Positions 1 through 6,194 of a stretch of DNA of 6,194 nucleotides are shown here, one piece after another (the first letter of the stretch is position 1; each line of letters opens with the position of its first letter). The position numbers were made by a program, and so were the translations under genes. Below the pieces are notes generated by a model. The model was not told the DNA's origin, ran no database searches, and saw nothing but the letters and a program-made list of their open reading frames with translations. The stretch is from Pseudomonas sp. (GTDB taxonomy: Bacteria > Pseudomonadota > Gammaproteobacteria > Pseudomonadales > Pseudomonadaceae): the NCBI GenBank assembly GCA_003525045.1, contig DQGF01000024.1:12087-18280 (forward strand), in the 5' to 3' direction.

Positions 1-28
1 TCCGACTTGCCCGCGAAGGCGTCCTCCC
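1..28. repeat. Partial Pseudomonas REP-type repeat at the window edge
   Basis: Read on the minus strand, positions 21 to 1 give CGCCTTCGCGGGCAAGTCGG followed by A. I recognise this as the core of an intergenic repetitive extragenic palindrome (REP) common in P. fluorescens-group genomes. It lies 15 bases past the katE stop codon, a typical REP location, and appears to continue beyond the left edge. Only one arm of the expected palindrome is visible; bases 1-6 pair poorly with the GCCCGC at 9-14. REPs after genes can stabilise the 3' end of mRNA or act in termination, but no T-tract terminator for katE is visible in the window. The assignment is from memory of the motif, not from a search. Confidence 0.6.
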
Positions 29-42
29 TACCGATACAAACC

Positions 43-2181
43 TTAAGCCGGAATCGCCTTGGCCTTAGGCTCCCGATCCCAAACCCGATGCTGCCCGATC
101 GCAGCAATAAATGCCTTGGTCAGTTTGGCATCCGTCCCCACAATCAACCCCGCATCAGCCTCCAGCTTCAACAAATCCAGCAACTGCTTCGCCTCACCGT
201 GCAACGCGATGGCCTTCAAGTGTTTGTAAGCCTCAAGCAGGTAATGCAGCGCCACGCCATCAGTGCTCAACGCCTTGATCGACGCCGCGCCACCGGGCAC
301 GAATACCGCGTCGAACGCGATGGATGGCAGGCCTTCCATCGACGCATCCACCGGCAACGCTTTGCCATCGGCAGTTGTCACCGGCGCCGAAGTAGGGCCG
401 AGCAGTTTTGCGTGCGCGCCTTCAGCCTCCAGCGCTTTCTTCATCGCATCGATCGCCGCACCATCGACGCCATTGGCCGCCAGAATCGCGACTTTCCGGG
501 TTTTGATATCGCCCGGTAGCAAGTTGGCCTGGCTCAAGGCCGGCGAGCGCTCCAGAGAGATTTTCGGCACATCGACCGTTCCGGCTTTCGGCGCTGGCAG
601 GCCGAGGTTCTGCGCGACGCGCTTGGCCAGTTCCAGGTCGATATTGGCCAGGATCTCATTCACCTCGCGCGCACGGATAAACTCTCGTTCAACCTTGCCC
701 AGCTCAAAGCTGTAAGCGGCAATGATGTGCTCCTGCTCGTGCTTGCTCATGCTGTGGAAGAACAGCCGCGCCTGGGAGAAGTGATCGCCGAAGGATGCGC
801 TGCGCTGGCGAATCTTGTTGGCATCGATGCGCTCCGGATGCGTTTCGAAACCACCATTTTGTGCGGCGGGCGGGGTTTCTTTCGGCCAGCCGCCGTCAAT
901 GGAGTTCGGCTCGTAGGAGGCACGGCCCTTGTCGATGGTGGTGCGGTGTAGCGCGTCTCGCTGACCATTGTGGAATGGCGCGACCGGACGGTTGATCGGA
1001 ATTTCGTGAAAATTCGGTCCGCCAAGTCGGCTGATTTGCGTATCGGTGTAGGAAAAAAGTCGCCCTTGCAGCAGTGGATCGTTGGAGAAGTCGATACCCG
1101 GCACGATATGCCCAGGGCAGAAAGCGACCTGCTCGGTCTCGGCAAAGAAGTTGTCCGGATTGCGGTTGAGCACCATCTTGCCCAGCGGGGTAATCGGCAC
1201 GATTTCCTCGGGAATGATCTTGGTCGGGTCGAGCAAGTCGAAGTCGAAGGTGTGTTCGTTTTCCTCTTCGACCACCTGTACGCCCAATTCCCATTCCGGG
1301 TAGTCCCCCATCTCGATCGACTCCCAGAGATCGCGACGGTGGTAGTCGGTGTCTTTACCGGCGAGCTTCTGCGCTTCATCCCAGACCAGCGAGCAAGTCC
1401 CGGCAGAAGGGCGCCAGTGGAATTTGACGAAGCGCGATTTACCTTCGGCGTTGATCAGGCGGAAGGTGTGCACGCCAAAGCCCTGCATGCTGCGCAGGCT
1501 CTTCGGGATCGCCCGGTCGGACATGGCCCACATCACCATGTGCGCCGATTCCGGTACCAGAGACACGAAGTCCCAGAAGGTGTCGTGTGCCGAACCACCG
1601 GTAGGAATTTCGTTGTGGGGCTCGGGTTTCACTGCATGCACGAAGTCAGGAAACTTGATGGCATCCTGAATGAAGAACACCGGCATGTTGTTGCCCACCA
1701 GGTCGAAGTTGCCTTCGTCGGTGAAGAACTTCACGGCGAAACCTCGTACGTCCCGCACGGTATCGCCCGACCCACGAGGGCCCTGCACCGTGGAAAAGCG
1801 CACGAAGACCGGAGTTTGTTTGGCGGGGTCTTGCAGGAAGCCTGCCTTGGTCAGCACGGAATGGTTTTCATACGTCTGAAAGTAACCGTGGGCACCGGTC
1901 CCGCGGGCATGCACGATGCGTTCGGGAATACGCTCATGGTCAAAATGCGTGATCTTTTCACGCATGATGAAGTCTTCCAGCAACGACGGCCCTCGGTCGC
2001 CGACCTTCAACGTGTTCTGGTTGTCGGAGACCTTAACGCCCTGATTGGTGCGCAGAGCCTGTTCAGTGGCGTCGGAGCGAAATTTTTCCAGGCTGTCGAG
2101 CTTGGCATTGGTGTTGCCGCGGTCCAGGGTATCGGTCCCGGCCAATGCGCTTTTGGGTGCGGCAGGCTTTTTTGTACTCAT
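43..2181 (-). CDS. katE: Large-subunit catalase HPII (hydroperoxidase II)
   Basis: A 712-residue clade-2 catalase (E. coli HPII is 753), converting hydrogen peroxide to water and oxygen in the cytoplasm. Compared with HPII from memory, the core aligns without gaps at an offset of 37: catalytic His91 (in RIVHARG), Ser130, Asn164 (in LVGNN), Arg374 and proximal heme ligand Tyr378 (in LFSYTDTQ). An N-terminal arm (about 1-70) precedes the beta-barrel core (about 75-500). A linker leads to the flavodoxin/DJ-1-like C-terminal domain (about 560-712), which ends in IPA as in HPII. The domain has VPGG (628-631), but Leu660 sits where PfpI/DJ-1 proteins carry the nucleophilic Cys, so it is probably structural. 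Position 355 is Cys where HPII has His392. The start is supported by GAGGAG ten bases upstream. The gene stands alone, divergent from metN. Control by RpoS is usual for katE, but no convincing promoter is visible. It is intact and looks native. Confidence 0.97.
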   Translation of the reverse strand: MSTKKPAAPKSALAGTDTLDRGNTNAKLDSLEKFRSDATEQALRTNQGVKVSDNQNTLKVGDRGPSLLEDFIMREKITHFDHERIPERIVHARGTGAHGYFQTYENHSVLTKAGFLQDPAKQTPVFVRFSTVQGPRGSGDTVRDVRGFAVKFFTDEGNFDLVGNNMPVFFIQDAIKFPDFVHAVKPEPHNEIPTGGSAHDTFWDFVSLVPESAHMVMWAMSDRAIPKSLRSMQGFGVHTFRLINAEGKSRFVKFHWRPSAGTCSLVWDEAQKLAGKDTDYHRRDLWESIEMGDYPEWELGVQVVEEENEHTFDFDLLDPTKIIPEEIVPITPLGKMVLNRNPDNFFAETEQVAFCPGHIVPGIDFSNDPLLQGRLFSYTDTQISRLGGPNFHEIPINRPVAPFHNGQRDALHRTTIDKGRASYEPNSIDGGWPKETPPAAQNGGFETHPERIDANKIRQRSASFGDHFSQARLFFHSMSKHEQEHIIAAYSFELGKVEREFIRAREVNEILANIDLELAKRVAQNLGLPAPKAGTVDVPKISLERSPALSQANLLPGDIKTRKVAILAANGVDGAAIDAMKKALEAEGAHAKLLGPTSAPVTTADGKALPVDASMEGLPSIAFDAVFVPGGAASIKALSTDGVALHYLLEAYKHLKAIALHGEAKQLLDLLKLEADAGLIVGTDAKLTKAFIAAIGQHRVWDREPKAKAIPA

Positions 2182-2191
2182 CAGTCGTAAA

Positions 2192-2197
2192 CTCCTC
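2192..2197 (-). promoter_or_regulatory. katE ribosome binding site
   Basis: The minus strand reads GAGGAG here, followed by ten bases and the ATG at 2181-2179. This near-perfect Shine-Dalgarno sequence fixes the katE start and suggests efficient translation. Confidence 0.8.
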
Positions 2198-2331
2198 GTA
2201 GCGATTCCCGCCGTAGCCAGGACGCTTGGGCAATATCCCCAGGCACGGCACCGGGGGCGTTTTCGAGTTGCTTAATTAGTGACTGATGACGTTATGAGCC
2301 GTTCCTTTTTTCTGACCTTTGATCGCGTTAT

Positions 2332-2343
2332 TGCCAAATGGCA
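2332..2343. promoter_or_regulatory. Short palindrome, possible operator
   Basis: TGCCA-AA-TGGCA is a perfect inverted repeat with 5-base arms and a 2-base centre. It sits in the middle of the divergent promoter region, about 45 bases upstream of the candidate metN -10. Its position suits a regulator site, but arms this short arise by chance and I do not recognise the cognate protein. Confidence 0.25.
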
Positions 2344-2387
2344 GGTTGAATACGAAATAAATGCTAAGAACCTCTATACGGACAGGC

Positions 2388-2393
2388 TAAAAT
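2388..2393 (+). promoter_or_regulatory. Candidate sigma-70 -10 box for metNIQ
   Basis: TAAAAT matches five of six bases of the TATAAT consensus. Transcription would start near 2400 and leave a leader of about 48 bases before the metN GTG, too short for a SAM riboswitch. At 17-18 bases spacing the -35 region (TAAGAA or CTAAGA) is poor, so an activator may be needed or the call may be wrong. A second -10-like element, CTATAC, lies at 2374-2379. Confidence 0.35.
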
Positions 2394-2435
2394 GCGCGCC
2401 CGGCTATCCGCTGATCCTTTTCTAACGCGCCCCAC

Positions 2436-2439
2436 AAGG
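2436..2439 (+). promoter_or_regulatory. metN ribosome binding site, supports GTG start
   Basis: AAGG lies eight bases before GTG at 2448-2450. The reading frame has a stop (TGA) at 2412-2414 and no ATG between that stop and the conserved MetN N-terminus, so GTG is the only sensible start. Confidence 0.6.
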
Positions 2440-2447
2440 TTCGCTAC

Positions 2448-3455
2448 GTGATCGAGTTTCAAAACGTCCACAAAACCTACCGCGTCGCCGGTAAGGATAT
2501 TCCCGCCCTGCATCCGACCAGTCTGATGATTGAGAATGGTCAGGTATTCGGCCTGATCGGCCATTCTGGCGCGGGAAAAAGTACCCTGCTGCGTCTGATC
2601 AATCGCCTGGAAAACTCCAGCGGCGGCAAGATTTTCGTCGATGGCGAAGAAGTTACCGCGCTTGATGCCAACAGCCTGCGGCGCTTCCGTCAGCAGGTCG
2701 GGATGATTTTCCAGCACTTCAACCTGTTGGCGTCCAAGACCGTGGCCGACAACGTCGCGCTGCCGCTGACGCTGGCCGGTGAACTGTCTCGCAGTGAGAT
2801 CGATCGGCGTGTGGCCGAATTGCTGGCGCGGGTTGGACTTTCCGACCACGCCAAAAAGTATCCGGCGCAGTTGTCCGGTGGCCAGAAGCAGCGCGTCGGT
2901 ATTGCCCGCGCCCTGGCGACCAAGCCAAAAATCCTGTTGTGCGACGAAGCCACCAGCGCCCTGGACCCGCAGACCACTGCGTCGGTTCTGCAATTGCTGG
3001 CCGAGATCAATCGCGAGCTGAAGCTGACCATCGTCCTGATCACTCACGAAATGGATGTGATCCGTCGAGTCTGCGACCAGGTGGCGGTGATGGACGCTGG
3101 CGTGATCGTCGAGCAAGGTACGGTGGCCGAGGTGTTCCTGCATCCCAAGCACCCGACCACCAAGCGCTTCGTCCAGGAAGACGAGCAGATCGACGAAAGC
3201 GAACAGCGCGACGACTTCGCTCACGTGCCGGGCCGCATTGTGCGCCTGACCTTCCAGGGCGAAGCGACCTACGCGCCGTTGCTCGGTACCGTCGCTCGGG
3301 AAACGGGTGTGGACTACAGCATCCTGGCCGGTCGCATCGACCGCATCAAAGACGTTCCCTACGGGCAGTTGACCCTGGCCGTGACCGGTGGCGACATGGA
3401 AGCGGCGTTCGCCCACTTCACTGCAGCTGACGTCCACATGGAGGTCCTGCGCTAA
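2448..3455 (+). CDS. metN: Methionine ABC importer, ATP-binding subunit MetN
   Basis: The 335-residue cytoplasmic ATPase that drives methionine uptake through MetI; E. coli MetN is a little longer (about 343). The nucleotide-binding domain fills about 1-245: Walker [10 protein letters not shown] (38-46), Q-loop Gln89 (in MIFQHFNLL), ABC signature LSGGQKQR (142-149), Walker B ILLCDE with catalytic Glu167, D-loop SALD (170-173) and switch His200 (in LITHEMD). Residues about 260-335 form the ACT-like NIL domain, which in E. coli MetN binds cytoplasmic methionine and shuts the transporter off (trans-inhibition); the same feedback is inferred here. Translation begins at GTG in a context given by an AAGG ribosome site and an upstream in-frame stop. 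The TAA stop overlaps the metI ATG by one base (TAATG), implying translational coupling. All ATPase motifs are intact. The family also moves D-methionine and derivatives, so the exact substrate range is not settled. Confidence 0.96.
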   Translation: MIEFQNVHKTYRVAGKDIPALHPTSLMIENGQVFGLIGHSGAGKSTLLRLINRLENSSGGKIFVDGEEVTALDANSLRRFRQQVGMIFQHFNLLASKTVADNVALPLTLAGELSRSEIDRRVAELLARVGLSDHAKKYPAQLSGGQKQRVGIARALATKPKILLCDEATSALDPQTTASVLQLLAEINRELKLTIVLITHEMDVIRRVCDQVAVMDAGVIVEQGTVAEVFLHPKHPTTKRFVQEDEQIDESEQRDDFAHVPGRIVRLTFQGEATYAPLLGTVARETGVDYSILAGRIDRIKDVPYGQLTLAVTGGDMEAAFAHFTAADVHMEVLR

Positions 3456-4129
3456 TGGAAGTCCTGACAAGTTTCTTCGCCAACATCGACTGGTTCGAAA
3501 TCTGGCTGGCTACTGGCGATACCTTGCTGATGCTCTTCGGTTCGCTATTGTTCACCGTGCTGCTGGGCCTGCCGCTGGGCGTGCTGTTGTTCCTCTGCAG
3601 CCCGCGTCAATTGCTGGAAGCCAAAGGCGTCTACGCGATGTTGTCGCTGGTGGTGAACATCCTGCGTTCGCTGCCGTTCATCATTCTGTTGATCGTGATG
3701 ATTCCGTTCACGGTATTGATCACCGGCACTTCGCTGGGTGTCGCCGGTGCGATCCCGCCGCTGGTAGTGGGCGCCACACCATTCTTCGCGCGACTGGTGG
3801 AAACCGCCCTGCGTGAAGTGGATCGCGGCATCATCGAAGCGACCCAGGCCATGGGCGCGACGACGCGACAGATCATCACCAATGCCTTGCTGCCGGAAGC
3901 GCGTCCGGGGATCTTCGCGGCGATTACGGTGACAGCCATTACACTGGTTTCCTACACGGCGATGGCCGGTGTGGTCGGCGCTGGCGGCCTGGGCGACCTG
4001 GCGATCCGTTTCGGTTACCAGCGTTTCCAGACCGATGTGATGGTGGTCACCGTGGTGTTGTTGCTGGTGCTGGTGCAAGTGCTGCAAACCGTTGGCGACA
4101 AGCTGGTTGTACACTTTTCTCGTAAATGA
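3455..4129 (+). CDS. metI: Methionine ABC importer, permease subunit MetI
   Basis: A 224-residue inner-membrane permease (E. coli MetI is 217) that forms the methionine channel as a dimer clamped to two MetN subunits. I see about five hydrophobic segments, near residues 22-48, 57-85, 93-112, 150-176 and 194-213, as expected for the family. The cytoplasmic coupling loop (EAA motif) that docks on MetN is at about 128-153, with EATQAMGATTRQII and LLPEARPGI. The start ATG shares its A with the metN stop, and GGAGG at 3440-3444, inside metN, lies ten bases upstream, so the two subunits are probably made by coupled translation. The first residues, MEVL, repeat the metN C-terminus MEVLR because of a short imperfect DNA duplication. 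It ends in TGA, 88 bases before metQ. No defects are visible. Confidence 0.96.
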   Translation: MEVLTSFFANIDWFEIWLATGDTLLMLFGSLLFTVLLGLPLGVLLFLCSPRQLLEAKGVYAMLSLVVNILRSLPFIILLIVMIPFTVLITGTSLGVAGAIPPLVVGATPFFARLVETALREVDRGIIEATQAMGATTRQIITNALLPEARPGIFAAITVTAITLVSYTAMAGVVGAGGLGDLAIRFGYQRFQTDVMVVTVVLLLVLVQVLQTVGDKLVVHFSRK

Positions 4130-4146
4130 GCTTTTTAATTAAAAGC
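4130..4146 (+). other. AT-rich hairpin just after metI
   Basis: GCTTTT (4130-4135) and AAAAGC (4141-4146) can form a 6-bp stem around a TAATT loop, directly after the metI stop. No T tract follows, so it is not a standard terminator. The stem is weak and its function unknown. Confidence 0.35.
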
Positions 4147-4168
4147 ATGAGCCGGTCATTCGCTGGCA

Positions 4169-4187
4169 GGCGCCGAAGACAGGCGTC
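4169..4187 (+). other. GC-rich hairpin in the metI-metQ spacer
   Basis: GGCGCC (4169-4174) pairs with GGCGTC (4182-4187), including one G-U pair, around the loop GAAGACA. CGCT (4161-4164) and AGCG (4191-4194) could extend it past an internal loop. It ends 16 bases before the metQ ribosome site and lacks a T tract. A plausible role is mRNA stabilisation or differential expression of metQ, which is usually needed in excess over the membrane subunits; this is inference. Confidence 0.4.
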
Positions 4188-4203
4188 GCAAGCGAGTACC
4201 CAC

Positions 4204-4209
4204 AAGGAG
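4204..4209 (+). promoter_or_regulatory. metQ ribosome binding site
   Basis: AAGGAG lies eight bases before the ATG at 4218. It is the strongest ribosome site of the three met genes, consistent with higher synthesis of the binding protein. Confidence 0.75.
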
Positions 4210-4217
4210 TTAGCTGA

Positions 4218-4991
4218 ATGAAAAAACTACTCGTCGCGTTCGCTGCCGTTGCAGCCTTCTCCGCTCACGCAGCCGACATCCTGACCGTCGCGGCCACCCC
4301 GGTCCCGCACGCGGAAATCCTCGAATTCGTCAAGCCGGCCCTGGCCAAAGAAGGCGTGGACCTGAGGGTCAAAGTCTTCACCGACTACATCCAGCCGAAC
4401 GTGCAGGTCGCCGAGAGACGTCTGGACGCCAACTTCTTCCAGCACCAGCCGTACCTCGATGAGTTCAACAAGGCCAAGACCACCAATCTGGTTGCCGTTA
4501 CCGGCGTGCACCTGGAACCGCTGGGCGCCTACTCCAGCAAGTACAAAGCGCTGACCGAACTGCCTGGCGGCGCCAACGTAGTGATCCCGAACGATGCCAC
4601 CAACGGCGGCCGTGCGCTGTTGCTGCTGGCGAAGGCCGGCCTGATCAAGTTGAAGGATTCGAACAACATCCTGGCGACCGTGAAGGACATCACCGAGAAC
4701 CCCAAGGACCTGAAGTTCCGTGAACTGGAAGCCGCGACCATCCCCCGCGTACTGACCCAGGTCGACCTGGCGCTGATCAACACCAACTACGCGCTGGAAG
4801 CCAAGCTCGATCCGGCCAAGGATGCGCTGGTCATCGAAGGCAGCGACTCGCCGTACGTGAACATCCTGGTAGCTCGTCCGGACGACAAGGACAGTGAAGC
4901 GATGAAGAAACTGGTTGCTGCTCTGCACAGCCCGGAAGTGAAAGCCTTCATTCTCGAGAAGTACAAAGGCGCGGTGGTGCCGGCGTTCTGA
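4218..4991 (+). CDS. metQ: Periplasmic methionine-binding protein MetQ
   Basis: The 257-residue substrate-binding subunit (NlpA/MetQ family) that captures methionine and delivers it to MetI-MetN. Residues 1-18 are a Sec signal peptide: KK at 2-3, a hydrophobic stretch, then the cleavage motif AHA before Ala19. No Cys follows, and the whole protein has no Cys, so unlike E. coli MetQ it is not a lipoprotein and should be free in the periplasm. Conserved ligand-cleft segments are present: ANFFQHQPYL (71-80), IPNDATNGGRALLLL (123-137), LINTNYA (186-192) and SPYVNI (211-216). The protein is full length for the family. It is the last gene of metNIQ, 88 bases after metI, with its own strong ribosome site, and is followed by an intrinsic terminator. 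Pseudomonads carry several MetQ paralogues, some for D-methionine or related compounds, so L-methionine is the likely but unproven ligand. Confidence 0.95.
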   Translation: MKKLLVAFAAVAAFSAHAADILTVAATPVPHAEILEFVKPALAKEGVDLRVKVFTDYIQPNVQVAERRLDANFFQHQPYLDEFNKAKTTNLVAVTGVHLEPLGAYSSKYKALTELPGGANVVIPNDATNGGRALLLLAKAGLIKLKDSNNILATVKDITENPKDLKFRELEAATIPRVLTQVDLALINTNYALEAKLDPAKDALVIEGSDSPYVNILVARPDDKDSEAMKKLVAALHSPEVKAFILEKYKGAVVPAF

Positions 4992-5006
4992 TCCGACGCT
5001 TTAACG

Positions 5007-5041
5007 AAAAATGGGGCGCATTCAATGCGCCCCATTTTTTT
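5007..5041. terminator. Bidirectional intrinsic terminator between metQ and senC
   Basis: A perfect inverted repeat: AATGGGGCGCA (5010-5020) and TGCGCCCCATT (5026-5036) around the loop TTCAA, extendable through the A run at 5007-5009 to 14 bp. A run of seven T (5035-5041) follows on the plus strand, and the five A at 5007-5011 give a T tract on the minus strand. It begins 16 bases after the metQ stop and lies 32 bases beyond the end of the converging SCO gene, so it can stop transcription from both sides. Confidence 0.92.
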
Positions 5042-5072
5042 ATGCCTGAAACACCGCCCCTCCGGGAGATGC

Positions 5073-5708
5073 TTATTTGCGGTTAAGCATCACCGGCAGC
5101 TGCACCACCAGTTTCTGGTTGTTCAACGGCGCCCGAATAAACCCGCGCTGAGTCCCGTCCGGTCCAATCACCGCCAGGTTGCCGCTGTGATCAACCGTGT
5201 AATTCGGCTTGCTGGTGTCCGCCGGAATGAACGGAATACTGACCGCATTGGCCAGTTTCTGAATGTCTTCGACCGAAGACGCCGTCAGCCCTATGAACTG
5301 CGGATCGAAGTAACCCAGGTACTGCTTGAGCTGCTTGGGCGTGTCGCGGTTCGGGTCGACGCTGACCAGGACGATCTGCAACTTGTCCACCGCCTCAGGC
5401 GGCAGTTCGCTCTTGATTTGTCGCAGCTGGGCGAGGGTGGTCGGGCAGATGTCCGGGCAGAAAGTGTAGCCGAAGAACAGCAGGCTCCACTTGTCTTTCA
5501 ACTCATTGACCGCTACCGGCTTGCCGTCTTGATCGGTCATCGTCACATCCGGCAGGTTGCGACTTTGCGGCAGCAGGATGATGCCCGCGTCGATCAGTGC
5601 CGTCGGGTCGCCCTGACCTTTGCCGGACAGCACTTTGTTGATGGTCAGGCCCAGGACCAGCGCGATCAGGGCGACGAGGATGAAGACGGTTTTCTGGGTT
5701 CGAGTCAT
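5073..5708 (-). CDS. senC: SCO1/SenC family copper chaperone for cytochrome c oxidase
   Basis: A 211-residue membrane-anchored thioredoxin-fold protein of the SCO1/SenC/PrrC family, which delivers copper to, or reduces, the CuA site of cytochrome c oxidase subunit II on the periplasmic face. Residues about 7-25 form one N-terminal membrane anchor. The copper motif CPDICP (84-89) supplies Cys84 and Cys88, and His174 (in TVDHSG) is the third ligand. FFGYTFCP and [10 protein letters not shown] (116-125) are further family hallmarks. An open frame continues upstream of this ATG, but that sequence lies out of frame inside cyoE, and the chosen start puts the membrane anchor at the N-terminus. ATG overlaps the cyoE TGA in ATGA, a four-base overlap. 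No good Shine-Dalgarno sequence precedes it (CTGTTGAACCT), so translation probably depends on coupling to cyoE. It ends before the shared terminator. The symbol senC follows P. aeruginosa usage; many annotations say only SCO family protein. Confidence 0.93.
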   Translation of the reverse strand: MTRTQKTVFILVALIALVLGLTINKVLSGKGQGDPTALIDAGIILLPQSRNLPDVTMTDQDGKPVAVNELKDKWSLLFFGYTFCPDICPTTLAQLRQIKSELPPEAVDKLQIVLVSVDPNRDTPKQLKQYLGYFDPQFIGLTASSVEDIQKLANAVSIPFIPADTSKPNYTVDHSGNLAVIGPDGTQRGFIRAPLNNQKLVVQLPVMLNRK

Positions 5709-6194
5709 AGGTTCAACAGTAAGTAGTGGTCTACGAGCAGCGCGATAAACAGCAGGAACAAGTAGTAGATAGAGTACTTGAAGGTGTTGATCGCCGCGTG
5801 CGGCCGAGTGCCACGGTACAGCACCACGGCCCATTGCAGAAACCTTGCGCCAAGTCCCAGTGCGCAAATCAGGTAGAGGGTGCCGCTCATGTGGATCACG
5901 TAGGGCATCAGGCTGACGGCCAGCAGCGCAAAGGTGTAGAGCAGGATGTGCACCTTGGTGTAATGCTCGCCATGGGTCACTGGCAGCATCGGAATGTCGG
6001 CCTTGGCGTATTCTTCTTTGCGGTGGATCGCCAGGGCCCAGAAGTGGGGCGGGGTCCAGGCGAAGATGATCAGTACCAGCAGCAGGGGTTCGGCGCTGAT
6101 ATGACCGGTGGCTGCGGTCCAGCCGAGTAGCGGCGGGGCGGCACCGGCCAGGCCACCGATGACGATGTTCTGCGCCGTACGGCGCTTCAGCCAC
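5705..6194 (-). CDS. cyoE: Protoheme IX farnesyltransferase (heme O synthase), C-terminal part
   Basis: Partial: the 5' end lies beyond the right edge. The visible 162 codons (from 6193) are the C-terminal half of a protein normally near 295 residues. CyoE/CtaB is an inner-membrane UbiA-family prenyltransferase that adds a farnesyl group to heme B to give heme O, the precursor of heme A for aa3 oxidases. Diagnostic segments in order are [20 protein letters not shown], the membrane motif [11 protein letters not shown], and the loop [14 protein letters not shown] with the conserved DxPM. Further hydrophobic helices follow, ending in DHYLLLNL. The TGA stop (5707-5705) overlaps the start of the SCO gene, as at the end of pseudomonad cytochrome c oxidase assembly operons, where heme A synthase, cyoE and the SCO gene are consecutive. 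ctaB is an equally used symbol. No frameshift is seen in the visible part. Confidence 0.95.
   Translation of the reverse strand, partial: WLKRRTAQNIVIGGLAGAAPPLLGWTAATGHISAEPLLLVLIIFAWTPPHFWALAIHRKEEYAKADIPMLPVTHGEHYTKVHILLYTFALLAVSLMPYVIHMSGTLYLICALGLGARFLQWAVVLYRGTRPHAAINTFKYSIYYLFLLFIALLVDHYLLLNL

Larger units (their letters stand above)
2182..2447. promoter_or_regulatory. Divergent katE / metN promoter region
   Basis: This 266-base stretch separates two genes transcribed away from each other, so both promoters must lie here or nearby. It is more AT-rich in the middle (about 2270-2395) than the coding flanks. Toward metN, TAAAAT at 2388-2393 is the best -10 candidate. Toward katE, the minus strand around 2283-2270 (CACTAATTAA) is the only AT-rich -10-like element I see, and it matches the sigma-S consensus poorly. 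A short palindrome lies at 2332-2343. I see no credible open reading frame, tRNA, riboswitch or sigma-54 promoter here. Confidence 0.6.

Noticed and set aside
970..2190. A 406-codon plus-strand open frame opposite katE
   Set aside because: It lies antisense to a clear full-length catalase, its translation resembles no family, and long antisense frames are common opposite GC-rich genes with biased third positions.
2270..2283. Sigma-S -10 element for katE (minus strand CACTAATTAA)
   Set aside because: It shares too few positions with the CTATACT-type consensus to list as a promoter, though katE genes are commonly RpoS-dependent.
2394..2447. SAM riboswitch in the metN leader
   Set aside because: The likely leader is only about 50 bases, with no multi-stem structure or terminator hairpin visible.
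2364..3470. A 368-codon minus-strand open frame opposite metN
   Set aside because: It is antisense to an intact MetN with all ABC motifs and has low-complexity, Gln/Gly/His-rich composition typical of shadow frames.
4416..4423. AGACGTCT, a perfect MetJ met-box, inside metQ
   Set aside because: MetJ operators need tandem boxes near promoters, this is a single copy within coding sequence, and pseudomonads are not known to use MetJ. An 8-base palindrome is expected by chance.
4227..4928. A 233-codon minus-strand frame opposite metQ
   Set aside because: Antisense shadow of a clear binding protein; no recognisable domain.
5025..5726. A 233-codon plus-strand frame opposite the SCO gene
   Set aside because: Antisense to a gene with intact CxxxC and His copper ligands; its start lies within the terminator hairpin.
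5709..6194. Upstream extension of the SCO frame to the window edge
   Set aside because: This part lies out of frame within cyoE, whose own frame gives unmistakable heme O synthase motifs; the SCO membrane anchor begins at the ATG at 5708.

Overview
The window looks like chromosome from the genus Pseudomonas, probably the P. fluorescens group. The DNA is GC-rich. The predicted proteins closely resemble pseudomonad KatE, MetN/MetI/MetQ, SCO and CyoE families. The left edge carries what looks like part of a Pseudomonas REP element. This assignment rests on recognition by eye, not on a database search.

Layout, left to right. (1) 1-28: putative REP fragment just downstream of katE. (2) 43-2181, minus strand: katE, a complete large-subunit clade-2 catalase with a C-terminal flavodoxin-like domain. 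(3) 2182-2447: a 266-base divergent intergenic region that must hold the promoters for katE (leftward) and the met operon (rightward). (4) 2448-4991, plus strand: metN-metI-metQ, a complete methionine ABC importer (ATPase, permease, periplasmic binding protein). metN and metI overlap by one base; metI and metQ are separated by an 88-base spacer with two small hairpins. (5) 5007-5041: a strong intrinsic terminator whose symmetry lets it serve both converging transcription units. (6) 5073-5708, minus strand: a SCO1/SenC copper chaperone. (7) 5705-6194, minus strand: the C-terminal half of cyoE/ctaB, heme O synthase, running off the right edge and overlapping the SCO start by four bases.

How the genes work together. 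MetQ captures methionine in the periplasm and hands it to MetI, which MetN powers. cyoE and the SCO gene are the tail of an aa3-type cytochrome c oxidase assembly operon: CyoE makes heme O, the precursor of heme A, and SCO delivers copper to the CuA site. KatE is a stand-alone hydrogen peroxide defence enzyme.

This is ordinary core-genome content. I see no undescribed system, mobile element, CRISPR array or RNA gene. The most interesting details are a Cys (not His) at the KatE position that in E. coli HPII is cross-linked to the heme-ligand Tyr, a MetQ without a lipobox, and the structured metI-metQ spacer.
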